Positions 1 to 60,044 of a stretch of DNA of 64,000 bases are shown here, in pieces (within the stretch, counting starts at the first letter, position 1; each line of letters begins with the position of its first letter). Origin of the DNA: Plumapathes pennacea (Eukaryota > Cnidaria > Anthozoa > Antipatharia > Myriopathidae). Location of the stretch: the NCBI GenBank assembly GCA_964036295.1, contig OZ038470.1, positions 8,213,078-8,277,077 of the forward strand. Direction: 5' to 3'. The notes under the pieces were generated by a model. The model had not been told where the DNA came from. It ran no database searches and saw only the letters and a list, made by a program, of their open reading frames with translations. Both the position numbers and the translations under genes were made by a program.

Positions 1-842
1 TAATTGATAAAATGTATTAGCTATATAGCTGCTGTTATTAGTTGTTTTGCCCAAAAGTTGCAGCAGGTGTTAATGAAAGTGCATGCAGTTGCATATTAGA
101 AGTTAAAAGGTTTCAGGTCTGGAGCAGTTCTAGTTTCATCATTGAGGTTATTCCAAGATTACTAGCTATAGATATCTAAAAGAGTGAAGGCCGAAGGTAT
201 TTGTGTTAGCACGAAGCAAGGTTAGTTTGTTGGCGCCCCTCGGGGATATACCCATGTGGGACCTAAGGAGTTGTTAAGTGCTTTAAATACAAGAATTAGT
301 ATGTCTTGAAGCCAACTGTTGTTGGGCGATTTGTGTCCTATGCTAGAAGATTATCATATGACAAATATTGTGATATTAAAAACACTACTCTAAGTACACA
401 CTTACAGTATTTAATTGATCAAGTTTCTAAGAGCTTTTGGCACCACAAAAGTGCAAGACAGTAGAACAGTAGTAGAAACAGGGAGCATCGGGGAAGAATG
501 TATGACTGATGACATGAGAAATGATAGTTGAAGCAGCTGTCAAATGAACTTTTTTTGTTTGAAGACAGCAAGGGATTAAACTTCTTGATATCATCTTTAT
601 AGCAATTAAGGGCATCAAAACTTAAATTCTTGGTATGCTTTTATTGGTACCTTTTAGGGGTCAAAATAAGCTCAAGCCACGCCCATTTTAGTACCTCTTA
701 GGGGTCAAAACAAAAATTCTTGATGAGAATCTCCATCATTTTTATGTTGGAGTCCCCTCCTGGTTGATTGATGCATATTGTTAATTTTATTGTTATGCTA
801 ATTGCTCACTTGTTTTTATGTGTTATCCTAATTCTCTGACAG
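1..842. other. Intron upstream of the first visible exon
   Basis: No coding signal. The motif gtaccttttaggggtcaaaa (about 648-667) recurs nearby as gtacctcttaggggtcaaaa (about 692-711) and again at about 56385-56404, so part of this stretch belongs to a dispersed repeat. It ends in the acceptor ctctgacag just before the exon at 843. Confidence 0.5.
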
Positions 843-49398
<48,556 letters not shown>

Positions 49399-49478
49399 CG
49401 TCAAACACAAACAAAATGTGAAGGCCTTGGGCCCGAGCTTGGCTCCGACTTTTGAAATAGGGGTACGTATGACTCGAA

Positions 49479-49785
49479 TAGGGTTCGTATAATCTTTAAT
49501 TGGTTGCTTCTCTTGAAAATTCCTTAAAGTTGTATGTAAGTTTGTATGTTTGTAGAAAGTCTTTGAACTTAGACAGCAGTCCTTGAAAAGTTCACGGATT
49601 TCCAAATACAGTAATAAGGAATTGTCTGGCAATTTGACGCAAAAAGGACTAAGAAAAACTCAAAATCTTATCGAAATGCTCAACATTTTATCAGGCCAAA
49701 AGATAACTTCAAGTCCTTCAAAAAATTGCCTTTTGAGAAATCCGTGAATTTTGATTTGTAAAGGCTGTACGAACCCTCTCGATAC
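49479..49785. repeat. MITE with gggttcgta termini, just downstream of the stop
   Basis: Left agggttcgtataatctttaa and right (inverse) agggttcgtacagcctttac. About 307 bp. If the 3' UTR reads through, this element would be transcribed. Confidence 0.65.
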
Positions 49786-49859
49786 AATTGACCAGAGAAA
49801 TGGACTGTGGAAGAGCCATTTTAATGGGTAAAGAATCGTAGTTAGTTTACGTAGCGACT

Positions 49860-50715
49860 GTTTAATTTTGCGTCTTCATGAAAGATCGGCAACTAAGTCA
49901 TCGCAATAAGCTAAGGAGCTTCCAGTTTAAGCTAACACATAATCTAATACCGACAAATCAGCTGCTCTTCAAAATGAAAATCAATACCTCACACAATTTT
50001 GAGCGCTGTCAGAGCCCGAATGAAACAATTTCACATATTTTCTACGACTGCTGCAAAGTCAGTGCGTTATGGAACTAGTTATCCAATGGTGGAACAAAAA
50101 GCGATTGGAGAACATGAACCCAAACCGAAATGAAATACTTTACGGCTACAAGCCAGAATACCCACACTATTACGCGTTTAACCACTTCCTGCCAACCACT
50201 TCGAAATGTTGCATACACCTTGCGCGAATCAAGTCTGAACTTTTGAATATAAACGTTTTCCTCGCACTACTTCAAAACAAGATTCAATCAGAAAAAGAAA
50301 TTGCCGTCAGAAATAATGCCTACGAAACTTACAAAAATAAATGGACCACGCTTTCAAATTGCGACTTTTATACTGTTCCCAGCTTTTCTACCTGCACACT
50401 AAATTTAGTCTGCACCTGCTGTACTTTTGTAATACTATGTACCTCTCTCAAGAGGAATTTATCCTCTGAGTTATTGAGCGTCAATGTCTGTCACTGTAGT
50501 TTGAATCAATGTGAAATGTTTTATGTGAAGTCCTTGTTTTGCAAGTATTATTATACATAGAATGTTATGAGAGCCTTTTCGCTTCTTAGAAGCTTGTTAG
50601 AAACATTGTAATAACGTTAGCTGTACTTTAAAGAACAAATTTAAATATTAAAAAATGTATAGTAACTATGTAGGTATGTAGTAAGTCTGTAAGAAAAAAA
50701 GAAACAAAAAAAACT
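49860..50715 (+). mobile_element. 5'-truncated Tx1/L1-like LINE 3' end
   Basis: It reads LRSFQFKLTHNLIPTNQLLF, CQSPNETISHIFYDC and, after a one-base shift at about 50070, VIQWWNKKRLENMNPNR. The order and CxxC...H....C pattern match the C-terminal module of the - strand LINE at 6052-6393. It ends in an A-rich tail at about 50690-50713. Confidence 0.75.
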
Positions 50716-50859
50716 AAGTCATCGCTAAATTTAAAATTTGTTACAAGTTGCGGTGCAGATCACCAAACTATCTGAACATCGAAGAAATCACTACATTAGA
50801 GTCTCTAAGGGAAATCGTAAGTTTAGTAGTTAGTAACCCAAGATAACCTACTATACAGT

Positions 50860-51272
50860 CAATGGAATGAACAGTTGCACGTGTATTTTACAAGTTGGAC
50901 TATTAATCGATGATAAGAATCTGGTTTAGATCTCATATGCACAGCTGTAAAAGCACTGCACAGGGCGCAGAGGAGTTCGCTTCCTTTCCATTATGTAAAA
51001 CTCTGTATACTTCACTCACGTAAAGGATATCGCAAGACGACTGCATAATGCGTAATATATTTTAGTATGTATGCCTTTGCGCTCCCGGGATAAAATTGTC
51101 TTGCGGTATCCCTCATGTAGATTAGTACATAGGGTTTTACATATTCGAAAGCAGGCGAACTCCTCTGCGCCCTGTGCAGTACTTGGCGCCGATGCTGTTT
51201 GAATATACTCCGTTTTAACGTGTAAGAAAATTGATCAAACTTGTAAACTGCACTTGTAATTGTTTCATAGTA
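50860..51272. repeat. MITE family F copy 3 with a second MITE nested inside
   Basis: The outer arms tgcacgtgtattttacaagt and (inverse) cttgtaaactgcacttgtaa belong to family F. Inside, 50953-51182 has perfect-looking TIRs cactgcacagggcgcagagg. A half copy of the inner element is at about 29893-29945. Confidence 0.72.
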
Positions 51273-51371
51273 TGTAAAAGTAAGACTGACACCATATGGT
51301 CTTTTTGGTAAGAGTCAGTTACACCGTGTAAATTTAACTTGACCCTGTATAACTTCATTTCACCAAAAAAA

Positions 51372-51518
51372 AAAATTGTCTTTTTAATGAAGAAATGTAT
51401 GAGTGATGTAGTGAGAATCGATAGTTTAATCAGCTTTCATCTGAGCAAGGTACCAAAAGTCAAGTTCTCCTTGTTCTATTTGATTGAATGTGATCACTCT
51501 AGGGACTGAAAGGGTTAG
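51372..51518. repeat. MITE family E copy
   Basis: It contains gtatgagtgatgtagtgaga and gggactgaaagggttag and is inverted relative to some other copies. Confidence 0.55.
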
Positions 51519-52118
51519 ACGTGTGCAACGGCCTGTTGGCAGCCTGGCCCTGCACCCGCTTGCGTAAAACTTTAACGCCCAACACAAGACGTTATTGCAA
51601 CGGACATTAAATTACTGTCGTTGGGAACGCCTCGACCCGGGTGTTGGCGTTCATGCGACCGGGCCCTGGTAAAAAACGTTGAGATGATTATGTTGTCGTA
51701 TATTAATTGAAGGTTCACCGTAACACTGAGGAAATAGGTTACGACCATGCGATCAGCTTATTTTCCAGTTAGCGATCATTGCACAGCCGTAACCAGAAAA
51801 CTTAACACTTAAACGCCGCCCACACTAATCTGGATTAATTGAAAAGCGGAGTTATCCACTCTGGAGAGCGTTTTCGAAAACATCCGTTTTCGGCACCAAC
51901 AACGCGTCTTGGTGTGAACGGGAGGCCAAAACGGATAAATGAATATCCGTTTTCTTATTAGGGAGCTTAAGCATCGACGACGAACATGGACGACGACGAC
52001 GAAAGTATCGCGAGGAGACTGGGGCGAGGGATTCGTTTACGCGGAAAAACTGAGTTAGTTAAGCAATCGTTTCTGGTGAAGACGACGCCTTTTTGTAGAC
52101 CCTACCGTCGATTGCCGG

Positions 52119-53496
52119 ATGGCGTTCAGAGATATGCGGAATTTACTTCTTTTCAGTCATTATGAAGGTGTAATTGACGATATCGAGTTCCTTGTGATGT
52201 TCGACCAGTTCTCTTCAAGAAACCCAGACTTTCCGTATGATTCCTACGCTCCTTTCGAACTTGACGAACTGGAAGATTCTGAATGTGTGGCAGAGTTTCG
52301 ATTCCAAAAACGAGACATAGCAGCTCTTCAAGACGTTCTTGGAATTCCGGAGACCATAACATGCAGTCAGCGCTCTATCTGCGATAGAGGCTTTGTGCAT
52401 GCTGCTTAAGCGAATGTCTTACCCGTGCAGGTACGGGGATATGATTCACCGATTTGCGAAACCAGTTCCTGTTCTAAGTTTGGTCACCAACCAAGTACTC
52501 GACCACATCTACAACATTCACGGAGACAAGGTACTGCAGTGGAATCATAGAGTCCTCAGTCCTGCCAAACTCCAGACATATGTTGATGCAGTTACGGCAA
52601 AGGGATCACCATTAGAAAATTGCTTTGGCTTCATTGATGGGACTGTGAGACCCATAGCAAGGCCTGGAGAAAACCAGCGAATTCTCTACAATGGCCATAA
52701 GAGGGTCCATGCATTAAAATTTCAAAGTGTTGCATTGCCCAATGGATTGATTGGAAATTTATACGGCCCAGTTGGTAAGATACATTTTGCTGTTTGCTAC
52801 AGTCTCAAATATACTACTGAACATTGCTTCATGGCCTGAACCTAGGGGTGCATCAGGTCCAATATGTGGTAGATTACACTCGATATCAAATATTATAAGC
52901 TTAATTGTTGTCCAACATATGGTAAATTATACAATAATTTTCAAAAATCATTCACTTCCCAAGATGTTTCCCTCCCACTGAAGCTTCCCTCCAGACACAA
53001 AACTAAACAGTAAACAGCAGTAAATCTTATTTGTATAGTCAACTTTAAAACAGATAACTCATTGTAAGCAATTTTGATTTCAGAAGGAAGGAAGCATGAT
53101 GCAGGTATGCTGGCCAACTCTAGATTGCTGCAGGACCTTGAGCAGTTTGCATTCAATCCAGCAGGTCATCCCCTCTGTGTTTATGGTGACCCTGCATATC
53201 CCCTAAGAATACATCTGCAAGCACCCTTTAGGTATGGTGTTCTAACTCCCCAGATGGAGCAATACAATGCTGAAATGAGTGCTGTCAGGAGTTCTGTTGA
53301 GTGGTTGTTTGGGGATGTAGTGAACTCTTTCAAGTTTATTGACTTCAAAAAAAATCTGAAACTCCTACTGAGCAGTGTTGGAAAAATGTATGTTGTTTCA
53401 GTAATCCTCCGAAATGCATTGACATGTCTGCATGGTAACCAAACATCAACTTATTTTGATCTCAGGCCACCTACACTTGATAAATACTTTTCTTAA
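52119..53496 (+). pseudogene. Harbinger DDE transposase, two exons, one frameshift
   Basis: Exon 1 is 52119-52774 (donor gtaaga), exon 2 is 53084-53496 (acceptor ttgatttcag), with a phase-1 junction. Motifs: ITCSQRSICDRG, LLKRMSYPCRYGDMIHRF, FGFIDGTVRPIARPGENQRI (first D), then KRVHALKFQSVALPNGLIGN, CVYGDPAYPLR (second D) and AEMSAVRSSVEWLFGD (E). A run of T at about 52390 has one base too many between the CDRG and LCMLLKR blocks and stops the first frame at 52409. All three catalytic residues survive. If the start at 52119 is right, the length is about 356 residues. Confidence 0.9.
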
Positions 53497-54328
53497 TGAT
53501 CATCATCAACAACAATTTTAAAATGTTGAAGTGTAGGGACTTTCTCAGGTGTGTGTATAAATTCTGTGCTTGCATTGATGTGCAATAGTGCATGTATTGT
53601 AATAAGAACACTTACCTCACATCTTTCAAAGTTGATCATGGAGGTTAAATTTGCTTGAGAATAAAGCATGTACCACCTTTTGCAGATGAACATTGTGTAA
53701 TTACATGATCATGTGAGGGGGGAAGGAGAAGGCATGGGGCCACTCCATTCTCCACTTGTAAACTGGGAGGGGAGAGGGTCCGAGGTTCCACATGTTCACT
53801 TTAAAAATTTTTAGTATGTAGTCCCCCCCCCCTCTTCCTCCTGGAATAAACAACCTAAGTTAAAATTTAAATCACACAGCAATCTCAATTTAGAAAGATA
53901 ACACAATGAAATTTAGTAATTTTTAAAACTGTCTTTGGTAACCAAGCTTATGATAGGTATGCCTGTTCCATAAACAAGACAGAATTGTCAGTTTTTTATT
54001 TGTACAATACAATAGGTAAAGTTCCACCCAGGAATGGTTGGAATATGGATGAATATCCAACAATGGCTTATTTAGTTTCAGAAATTAATAAAAAAAAGGA
54101 GCAAAAGCTGTTCAAAGTTATTGATTTTAGCAAACATGACAATAAATAGGTAATTGTGAACAAATAAATATAAATATATACAAATAAATATATGTATATT
54201 TTTCCCATGAAAAAAATTCATCAAGAGCTTCACAAACAAAGTCTCAGTGCTCTGCAAATGACACGGAACAACCTCGTACGAACTCTATAAGAACTCGATG
54301 GAGAATCAAAAAGTAACAGCTAAGAAGC
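53497..54328. other. Spacer between the convergent Harbinger genes
   Basis: Contains the 3' ends of both genes, a C-run at about 53823-53832 and aataaa-type signals (for example at about 54160-54190). No further gene seen. Confidence 0.5.
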
Positions 54329-55222
54329 TCACTTTTTTTTTTCGATCAATGCCATTAAAATTTTGCTTTGGTTTTCTTGTTGTGCCAAAAACATTGCTTG
54401 CAATGCTTGCTGTTGTTGTTGCTGCTGCTGTATTTGCGTCATCATGGCAGCGAGCATGGTCTGCTGGTCCTTGTTGGCTTGTTCTTGCTTCTCCGCTGCC
54501 ATTTGAAGCTCTTTTTTCCTCAACTCCAGCTCTTCCTTCTTACAGTCTACTTCCTTTTCTGACCTCACTTTTAGGTATTCTATGGCATCCGCTGTGCTCC
54601 GTCTTACCTTGACAGGTTTTTGCCTCGCACCATCTTCACTATTTCGTTTTGCCATTCGTTGGAGTGCCTGCTTCCGAATCTCCTCGGCCGCGGCCTTTTC
54701 TTTTTCTCCTTTGTTCTTCTTTTCTACATCTTGAGACTCCAATTTTAGCTTTGCCTCCTTCTCTCGCTCCAAGATTTCTTCCAGTAAAATATCTAACTCT
54801 GTCTGTTCCACATCAATTCCCGAAGCCTTCTCTTCTTCTCGTAATTTTTGCGATTGCTTGGTTAACAACAGAGAGAATCTATCACGTACTGATCTTGCTG
54901 TCACTCTGAAGCTAGGCTGATCTATTGCGTTGAGCCGCTGGGCGATGCTGTCCCAGGCTTGTCCTCTTTCAATACTTCTCAGTTTGAAGTTGTACGGAGC
55001 ACTCAGAAGAACCTCGCGGCACATGATCACGTCGTGATCATGCGTCCATTGGAAGTATTTGTTTCTGAAAAAGGATGGCAAAAACAATGCCGACATCCAT
55101 AGAAACAAAACAAAAGGAAGGTCGTAAACACCTGTTACCAGTATAGCCTGAACAGGAGGAATTATAGACGTTTGTTCTTACCTTTTCGTACTGTCCTGTA
55201 CATTTTCGTTCGCAGCCGCCAT
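54329..55222 (-). CDS. Harbinger SANT/Myb-like DNA-binding partner with coiled coil, intact, two exons
   Basis: Exon 1 is 55182-55222 ([13 protein letters not shown], donor gtaaga on -); exon 2 is 54329-55064 (acceptor tttttcag). Together they encode 258 residues. The N-terminal SANT-like part reads [20 protein letters not shown] and [13 protein letters not shown] with [14 protein letters not shown]. It is followed by a long charged coiled coil with QQQQQQQQ near the end. In known Harbinger systems this partner binds the transposon ends and brings in the transposase. No disabling change was seen. Confidence 0.85.
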
Positions 55223-56019
55223 GTTGTTGCTCCTATCAAGAACATGGCAAAATAGATCAGCTTTTCAAGGCGCGAAACTACACTACAACGGATTATTCAA
55301 GTCCTAACAGTCTATGAGGAGTACAGCGTTGTAAATTTGACTCGAAAGCTGATGAACCAAGTACATTGTTCACTCAAATAACTTACGTTTTGGGAGAACG
55401 CCCCGCGCCACAAACTTCAGTCGTCGACGAAGCCAGGACGACGGCTTAGGAACAACAGTCATGCGCAGAGCACTCAAATATGTCAAACTAACTTCCGGTC
55501 GGCGTCGTCGTCCACTTTCGTCGTCGATGCTTAAGCTCCCTATTTATCCGGATTAGTGTGGACGGGACCTTAGGCTTGGTCATACTCAATTAAGAATACG
55601 CAGATATTGACTTCAATTTACATTCTTATACTTACGGTTCGCACATTTTATGTACAGGCTTAATGTGAAAAAGCCTTTTTCGCTGCCCTGTTCTATTTCA
55701 AATCTTTATCTGGTTTCGTATAAAATATGCTAAAATAATAAATCAAAGGTTCCTGTGAGCAAACTCGTGAATGCGCTATAGATCTACCCTCTGTATATAG
55801 CATTGGAAAATATAGCATTGAAGCCATACAAGTACTGTGAGTTTAGCCAACGCTACGGTTCAAAGGTGCTAATCAAAGGCGCCAGTGTTATGCACTGGTC
55901 AGCGGAACGCGATTCTGCTGGAAACCCATGGAACGAGCGAGCGAGTGAAATTTCCCCCCCACTCACAATAACTCCTTCATTGCTTCGCATTCACGAGTTA
56001 AAAATGAACTCCGCACAAA

Positions 56020-56363
56020 CAGAGAGATTATTCTCAAGAAAGCCGACAAGGGGACTACTACTGTCATCCTAGATACCAGCGCGAAGATCCAAGATGGTAA
56101 TAAACAACTTTCTGATGAGAAATGTTATAAGCCTCTGGATCAACTCATCGTATCAAAGACAGCAGCAAACGTGAGGTATTTGGTCAACAAACTACTTTCT
56201 AACGTTCAAACAACATTCTAAAAACAAACAAACAAAAAAACAACCAGAATCCCTGAATTCTATACACTGATGAAAATTCACAAACCGACGTCGGTCGTCC
56301 TATACTCTTGGGTAACGGTGGCCCCACAGAGCATATTTCCAGTTTTGTCGGATTTATGCATTG
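56020..56363 (+). mobile_element. Penelope-like RT N-terminal fragment, decayed
   Basis: IILKKADKGTTTVILDTSAK, then GNKQLSDEKCYKPLDQLIVS and, after a stop, RIPEFYTLMKIHKPTSV. After a one-base shift come GRPILLGNGGPTEHISSFVG. The ADKG...V..D, FY.L.KIHKP and GRPI.SGNG.PTE.IS.F signature is that of Penelope-like or related reverse transcriptases. The rest of the RT is missing. Confidence 0.75.
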
Positions 56364-57280
56364 ATACGGGGGGTGCTCGTCGTACCTCTTAGGGGTCAAA
56401 ATCACGGTACCGCTTACGGTGCTCAACATCAAACGCAAATCCAAAATATTGAAAACTTCTTATTCGTCCGGTCGGAATGCCACGTGATCTCCATTGGGGG
56501 AGGGGGGGATACAAACATCGTTATTGTTAATCGTGGGCTAAGAAAAACGCCAAAAAAGCTGCTGTGTTCACAATTATTTGGTAAATAATGGTCAAATATC
56601 GGATTCAGGACATTTTGTATTACCGAGAAAAGGCAAAATGGAAACCATCCGCCTTCTTGTTTTGGGGGAAATACGTCACGAGTCAACCCCTCGTTTGGAG
56701 GCCTGGACCCGCGCATGCACAACAAATGCGTTTTGCAGCGGTTAACACGTTCTCGCGGTTTTCTGCTTCGGTAGAAGAACGCCGAAAAACCAACGACACG
56801 GTGAGCGTTTAGTAGTGCGAGTAGTAGTAGGTTTTTGTCTCCATCAAAAAACATTTTGGCTGGCATGCGAGCAGACACGACGGCCTGGATCACGTGTTTA
56901 AACCTGAGATGCCATAATTTTTCCCCCTCACAATTATTGGTTTCTCTTGCTACACATTTCAACTAAACATGCTGGTCCGGCGCTCTCATAGCACTGTACA
57001 TACGTACGCACTGTGAAAATATGAATGAAATTTCACCCGGTTAAAAAGATGAAGACATACAAATGCAGAGAGTGAAGGTTCAATGACCCGAAAATTTGAA
57101 AGATTGCCAAAAGTATAAAATCGACGCCAGTGTTTTCAAAGCAAAACGATTCCTTCGGCGAGTTTATATTAATACTAGAAATACGATATTCGCAAAGGTC
57201 CCACGCCCAAGTAATCGATTATGTATGACATTGCTGGGTAGAGCTCTTATGTAATGTGACTGAAGGCAAATGACACTACA
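56364..57280. other. No recognised gene
   Basis: Contains one gtacctcttaggggtcaaaa repeat also found near 692, and a G-run at about 56497-56507. Overlapping ORFs on both strands at 56429-56962 show no domain. Confidence 0.35.
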
Positions 57281-57471
57281 GTTGAAGCTCTCTGGCAGAC
57301 ACTCTCGTAAGCGGACAGCACTACTTACGAACGCATCTACGAAACCTAGTTAAACTCTAGCTAAGTCAAATTTTGCATTTACCCATTCTCGTACGCAGAC
57401 AGTTCCCCACAGTAAGCATAGAAAGTGTCCATAACTGTGTCTACTTACGGGAGCTTCAACTGCATATCAGC
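57281..57471. repeat. Small Tigger/pogo-like MITE
   Basis: Left cagttgaagctctctggcag, right the inverse of cttacgggagcttcaactg, flanked by A/T. Internal cgtaagcgga and cgtacgcaga motifs. About 190 bp. Confidence 0.75.
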
Positions 57472-58489
57472 ATTTACATGATATTGACATGCGTGGTGTA
57501 AGCATACATGAGAACTCTACCCATTGCTGTTTGAAGAGCACAGTAATTCTGTTATGTATATTGGTTATTTCTCAAGTACCTGTAAGTAATACATCCTACT
57601 TTTCAAAAGGTTTAAATATTGTTGGATGGGTTCCCTGGTACATGTACTAAAGCACAAAATCCCATGCCAGGAAAATATAACCCTAAACCTATACTCCCCA
57701 ACATATTGGAAAATTGGAAGTTCCTGTGAGAGTGAAAATGGAAAAAATGCATTATAAAATATGCAATGATTCTACAGAATATTAGATAACTTAGCACATT
57801 CTCTACCACTGTAAGATGCTGTGGGACATGAGAAGAGTCTCATTTCCCATGTCATATGGGTAAAGTAACCCTTCCTAATCACAGAAAGGACTTTTTCCAG
57901 TTTGGCTCAGTGAATTTCTTCTCAAGGAAAAGGAAGAAATCAATGTAGTAGAAAGCTGGCATGAGTAAAATGCTACTAAAATTGATTCTTTAATTGGCTT
58001 ATAATTGTTATGTATCTTTGCAAATTGATTATTAACCTTGAGACACTGAAGGCATCCAGGACTGTCAGTGCTATCCATGCATGGAATTATATTTTTCAAA
58101 TCTTGTTATTGCTTCTTATGTTTTAAACCTTTTATTAAAGTAGGTCATGGTAATTGTGACTTCCAGTGAAAATATGAACACTTTAGCTTCAGTGCCTGCA
58201 AAATTATAATCCTGCAAATTTGTAACAACATATTTTACAGCTAGACACTGTTTACAAAGTTCCTTCCTCTGTGTATTAAATACACTTGAATATTATGTGG
58301 TGAACCTGAAGTAATCCAGTACTTTGAACTTGTTTCAGTGATACTAATCCATCCTTTCAGCTTAGCACTATTTAAATTAAAAGTGAAAACCTGGTATTAA
58401 GGGTCAAATATCCCTCAGAAAAAAAAACTCTTGGAAAAGCATGGGATTTTATTTCTCAAATCTTTGTTTTGCATTTTATGTTTTTTCCA
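57472..58489. other. No recognised feature
   Basis: AT-rich intergenic sequence. Short ORFs on the - strand at 57612 and 57875 have no recognisable domain. Confidence 0.4.
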
Positions 58490-59416
58490 AACTCAAAACC
58501 ATTGGGCTCTGTGGAACATGTACGGATAAACTGGATTTTAGGAAATGATTATGGCTTGTGTTCTTAAGTTCACCGCGGAAGCTTTGAGAATAGCCGTAAA
58601 CAAATGTTTAGATACTGTTGGGGGATTGCAAATTTCTCTGTCGCTGCTAAAAATTTAATCCCGACAAAACTTTCTGTGGCGGCATGAAATACTTCTGGGA
58701 AGATAACAGGCCGAAAACGGAAACCAAAGCTACGACGAGCTTTAGCCGCAAAACGATGACGATTTATGCTTTACTCTGTGCATGACATATGTTGCCTCAT
58801 AACATTCTTCTGCTTATCGTACATTGCCTGTTGAAATGTTTCTTTCATTCGATCATGTAGCCGTTGTTGCAATGGTCATTGTATACCAGATATGAGAAAT
58901 ACACCGAAATAGTCCTGAGCATTGAGTTTGCAGTCACAAATGACTGTGAACAAAACCGCAATAATAATGTAAAACAATTGTCGTGTTACATTCCTCGCTT
59001 TCAATTTTATATTTGTTACAGAACACGAATACTTGAAAGCCTGATAGAAGAAACGTATTCAGTTAATAAAAGAAAACACAAAAGTATTGAAGCGAAGGCT
59101 GGATTAATCGTGGCCTCTGGTTAGAAATAAGAGTCGAGGTCAAACTGTCAAAAATCGATTGTGCATAAAAAGATATGTAACGCATTCTCAAATTCAGGGA
59201 AGCAAGTGTATGAGTGTTGTAATGATAATTCATAGTTTAATCAGGTTTCATTTGAGCAAGGTGTCAACAGCCAAGTTCTCTATACTGTGTGATATTTTTC
59301 TGGTGAGAAACTGGAAGTCTCTCTTGGGAGTTCCACTCTGGTCCCTACTTTCCATTTTAGTATATTCTGGTATCGACGCAACTCACGCCGCGAGCTCACT
59401 GGCGACGCCAGTCTAG
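58490..59416 (+). mobile_element. Helitron-like element, copy 3, 5'-truncated
   Basis: Opposite orientation to copies 1 and 2. It ends actggcgacgccagt CTAG followed by T at 59417, with an intact 7-bp stem. It shares the blocks aactttctgtggcggcatga, cattgcctgttgaaatgttt and cattcctcgctttcaatttt with copy 1. Confidence 0.62.
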
Positions 59417-59682
59417 TTAAAACAAAAATCTAATTCAAGCCAAAATTCACAAGTTTTTCAATTGCAAAGGTTTCACAGTCTTTTTACTATGTTCAAAATT
59501 TTGATTGAGCATTGTATAATTTCTCAGAGGGTTAAACTGAAATAGTTTATAGTGCTGGAATGCAAATACACATGTAGTTATTTAATCAAATGCACAGATT
59601 CTTCTGTGTATGACTAAGTGATGTGTTGTGAGCTTTAAGATTTGTCTGGGCAACCTGTCAAGTGGCAAATATCTCCTCTGAA

Positions 59683-60041
59683 TACAGGCTCCCCAATCTT
59701 ATTGTATGACTTGAAAAAGAAAAGTTTTCAAATTAAAGAAATACTTCACCTTATGTTGTTCCTTGTGTGCTTTTATTCCTTGTGTATCATTTCTGGGCAG
59801 TTTCAAGCCGTTCATCTGGTGCTGATTCAGTCTGTATATAAAATGACATTTTTTTCTGTATGTCATTTTATATACAGACTGAATCAGCACCAGATGAAAA
59901 TTGCTCAAAACGGCTTGAAACTGCCCAGAAATGATACACATTTAAGGAATAAAAGCACACAAGGAAGAACATAGGTGAAGTATTTCTTTAATTTGAAAAC
60001 ATTTTTTTTTCAAGTCATACAGTAAGATTGGGGAGCCTGTA
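59683..60041. repeat. Long near-perfect inverted repeat (hairpin arms about 165-180 bp)
   Basis: The left arm starts tacaggctccccaatcttat and the right arm ends with its inverse. The arms pair almost base for base to a 12-nt loop (59849-59860). The right arm has one extra block of about 13 nt (aaattgctcaaaa region). No TIR-like mobile ends or target duplication are obvious. Confidence 0.92.
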
Positions 60042-60044
60042 CTC

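Larger units (their letters stand above)
51960..55541. mobile_element. PIF/Harbinger DNA transposon, near complete, two convergent genes
   Basis: Terminal inverted repeats agggagcttaagcatcgacg are exact for at least 24 bp at both ends, then imperfect. The 3-bp sequence ATT flanks both sides (51957-51959 and 55542-55544). Inside are a DDE transposase on + (52119-53496) and a SANT/coiled-coil protein on - (54329-55222), the usual two-gene Harbinger layout. The only lesion I see is one frameshift in the transposase. Confidence 0.92.
51812..55572. mobile_element. Short MITE split by the Harbinger insertion
   Basis: Left aacgccgcccacactaatct and right (inverse) ggtcccgtccacactaatcc. Before insertion it would have been about 180 bp. 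TTA flanks both sides (51809-51811 and about 55570-55572), suggesting a Harbinger-type MITE itself. Confidence 0.65.

Noticed and set aside
54298-54909. + strand ORFs (leucine- and serine-rich)
   Set aside because: Complement of the coiled-coil region of the SANT partner gene on the - strand.
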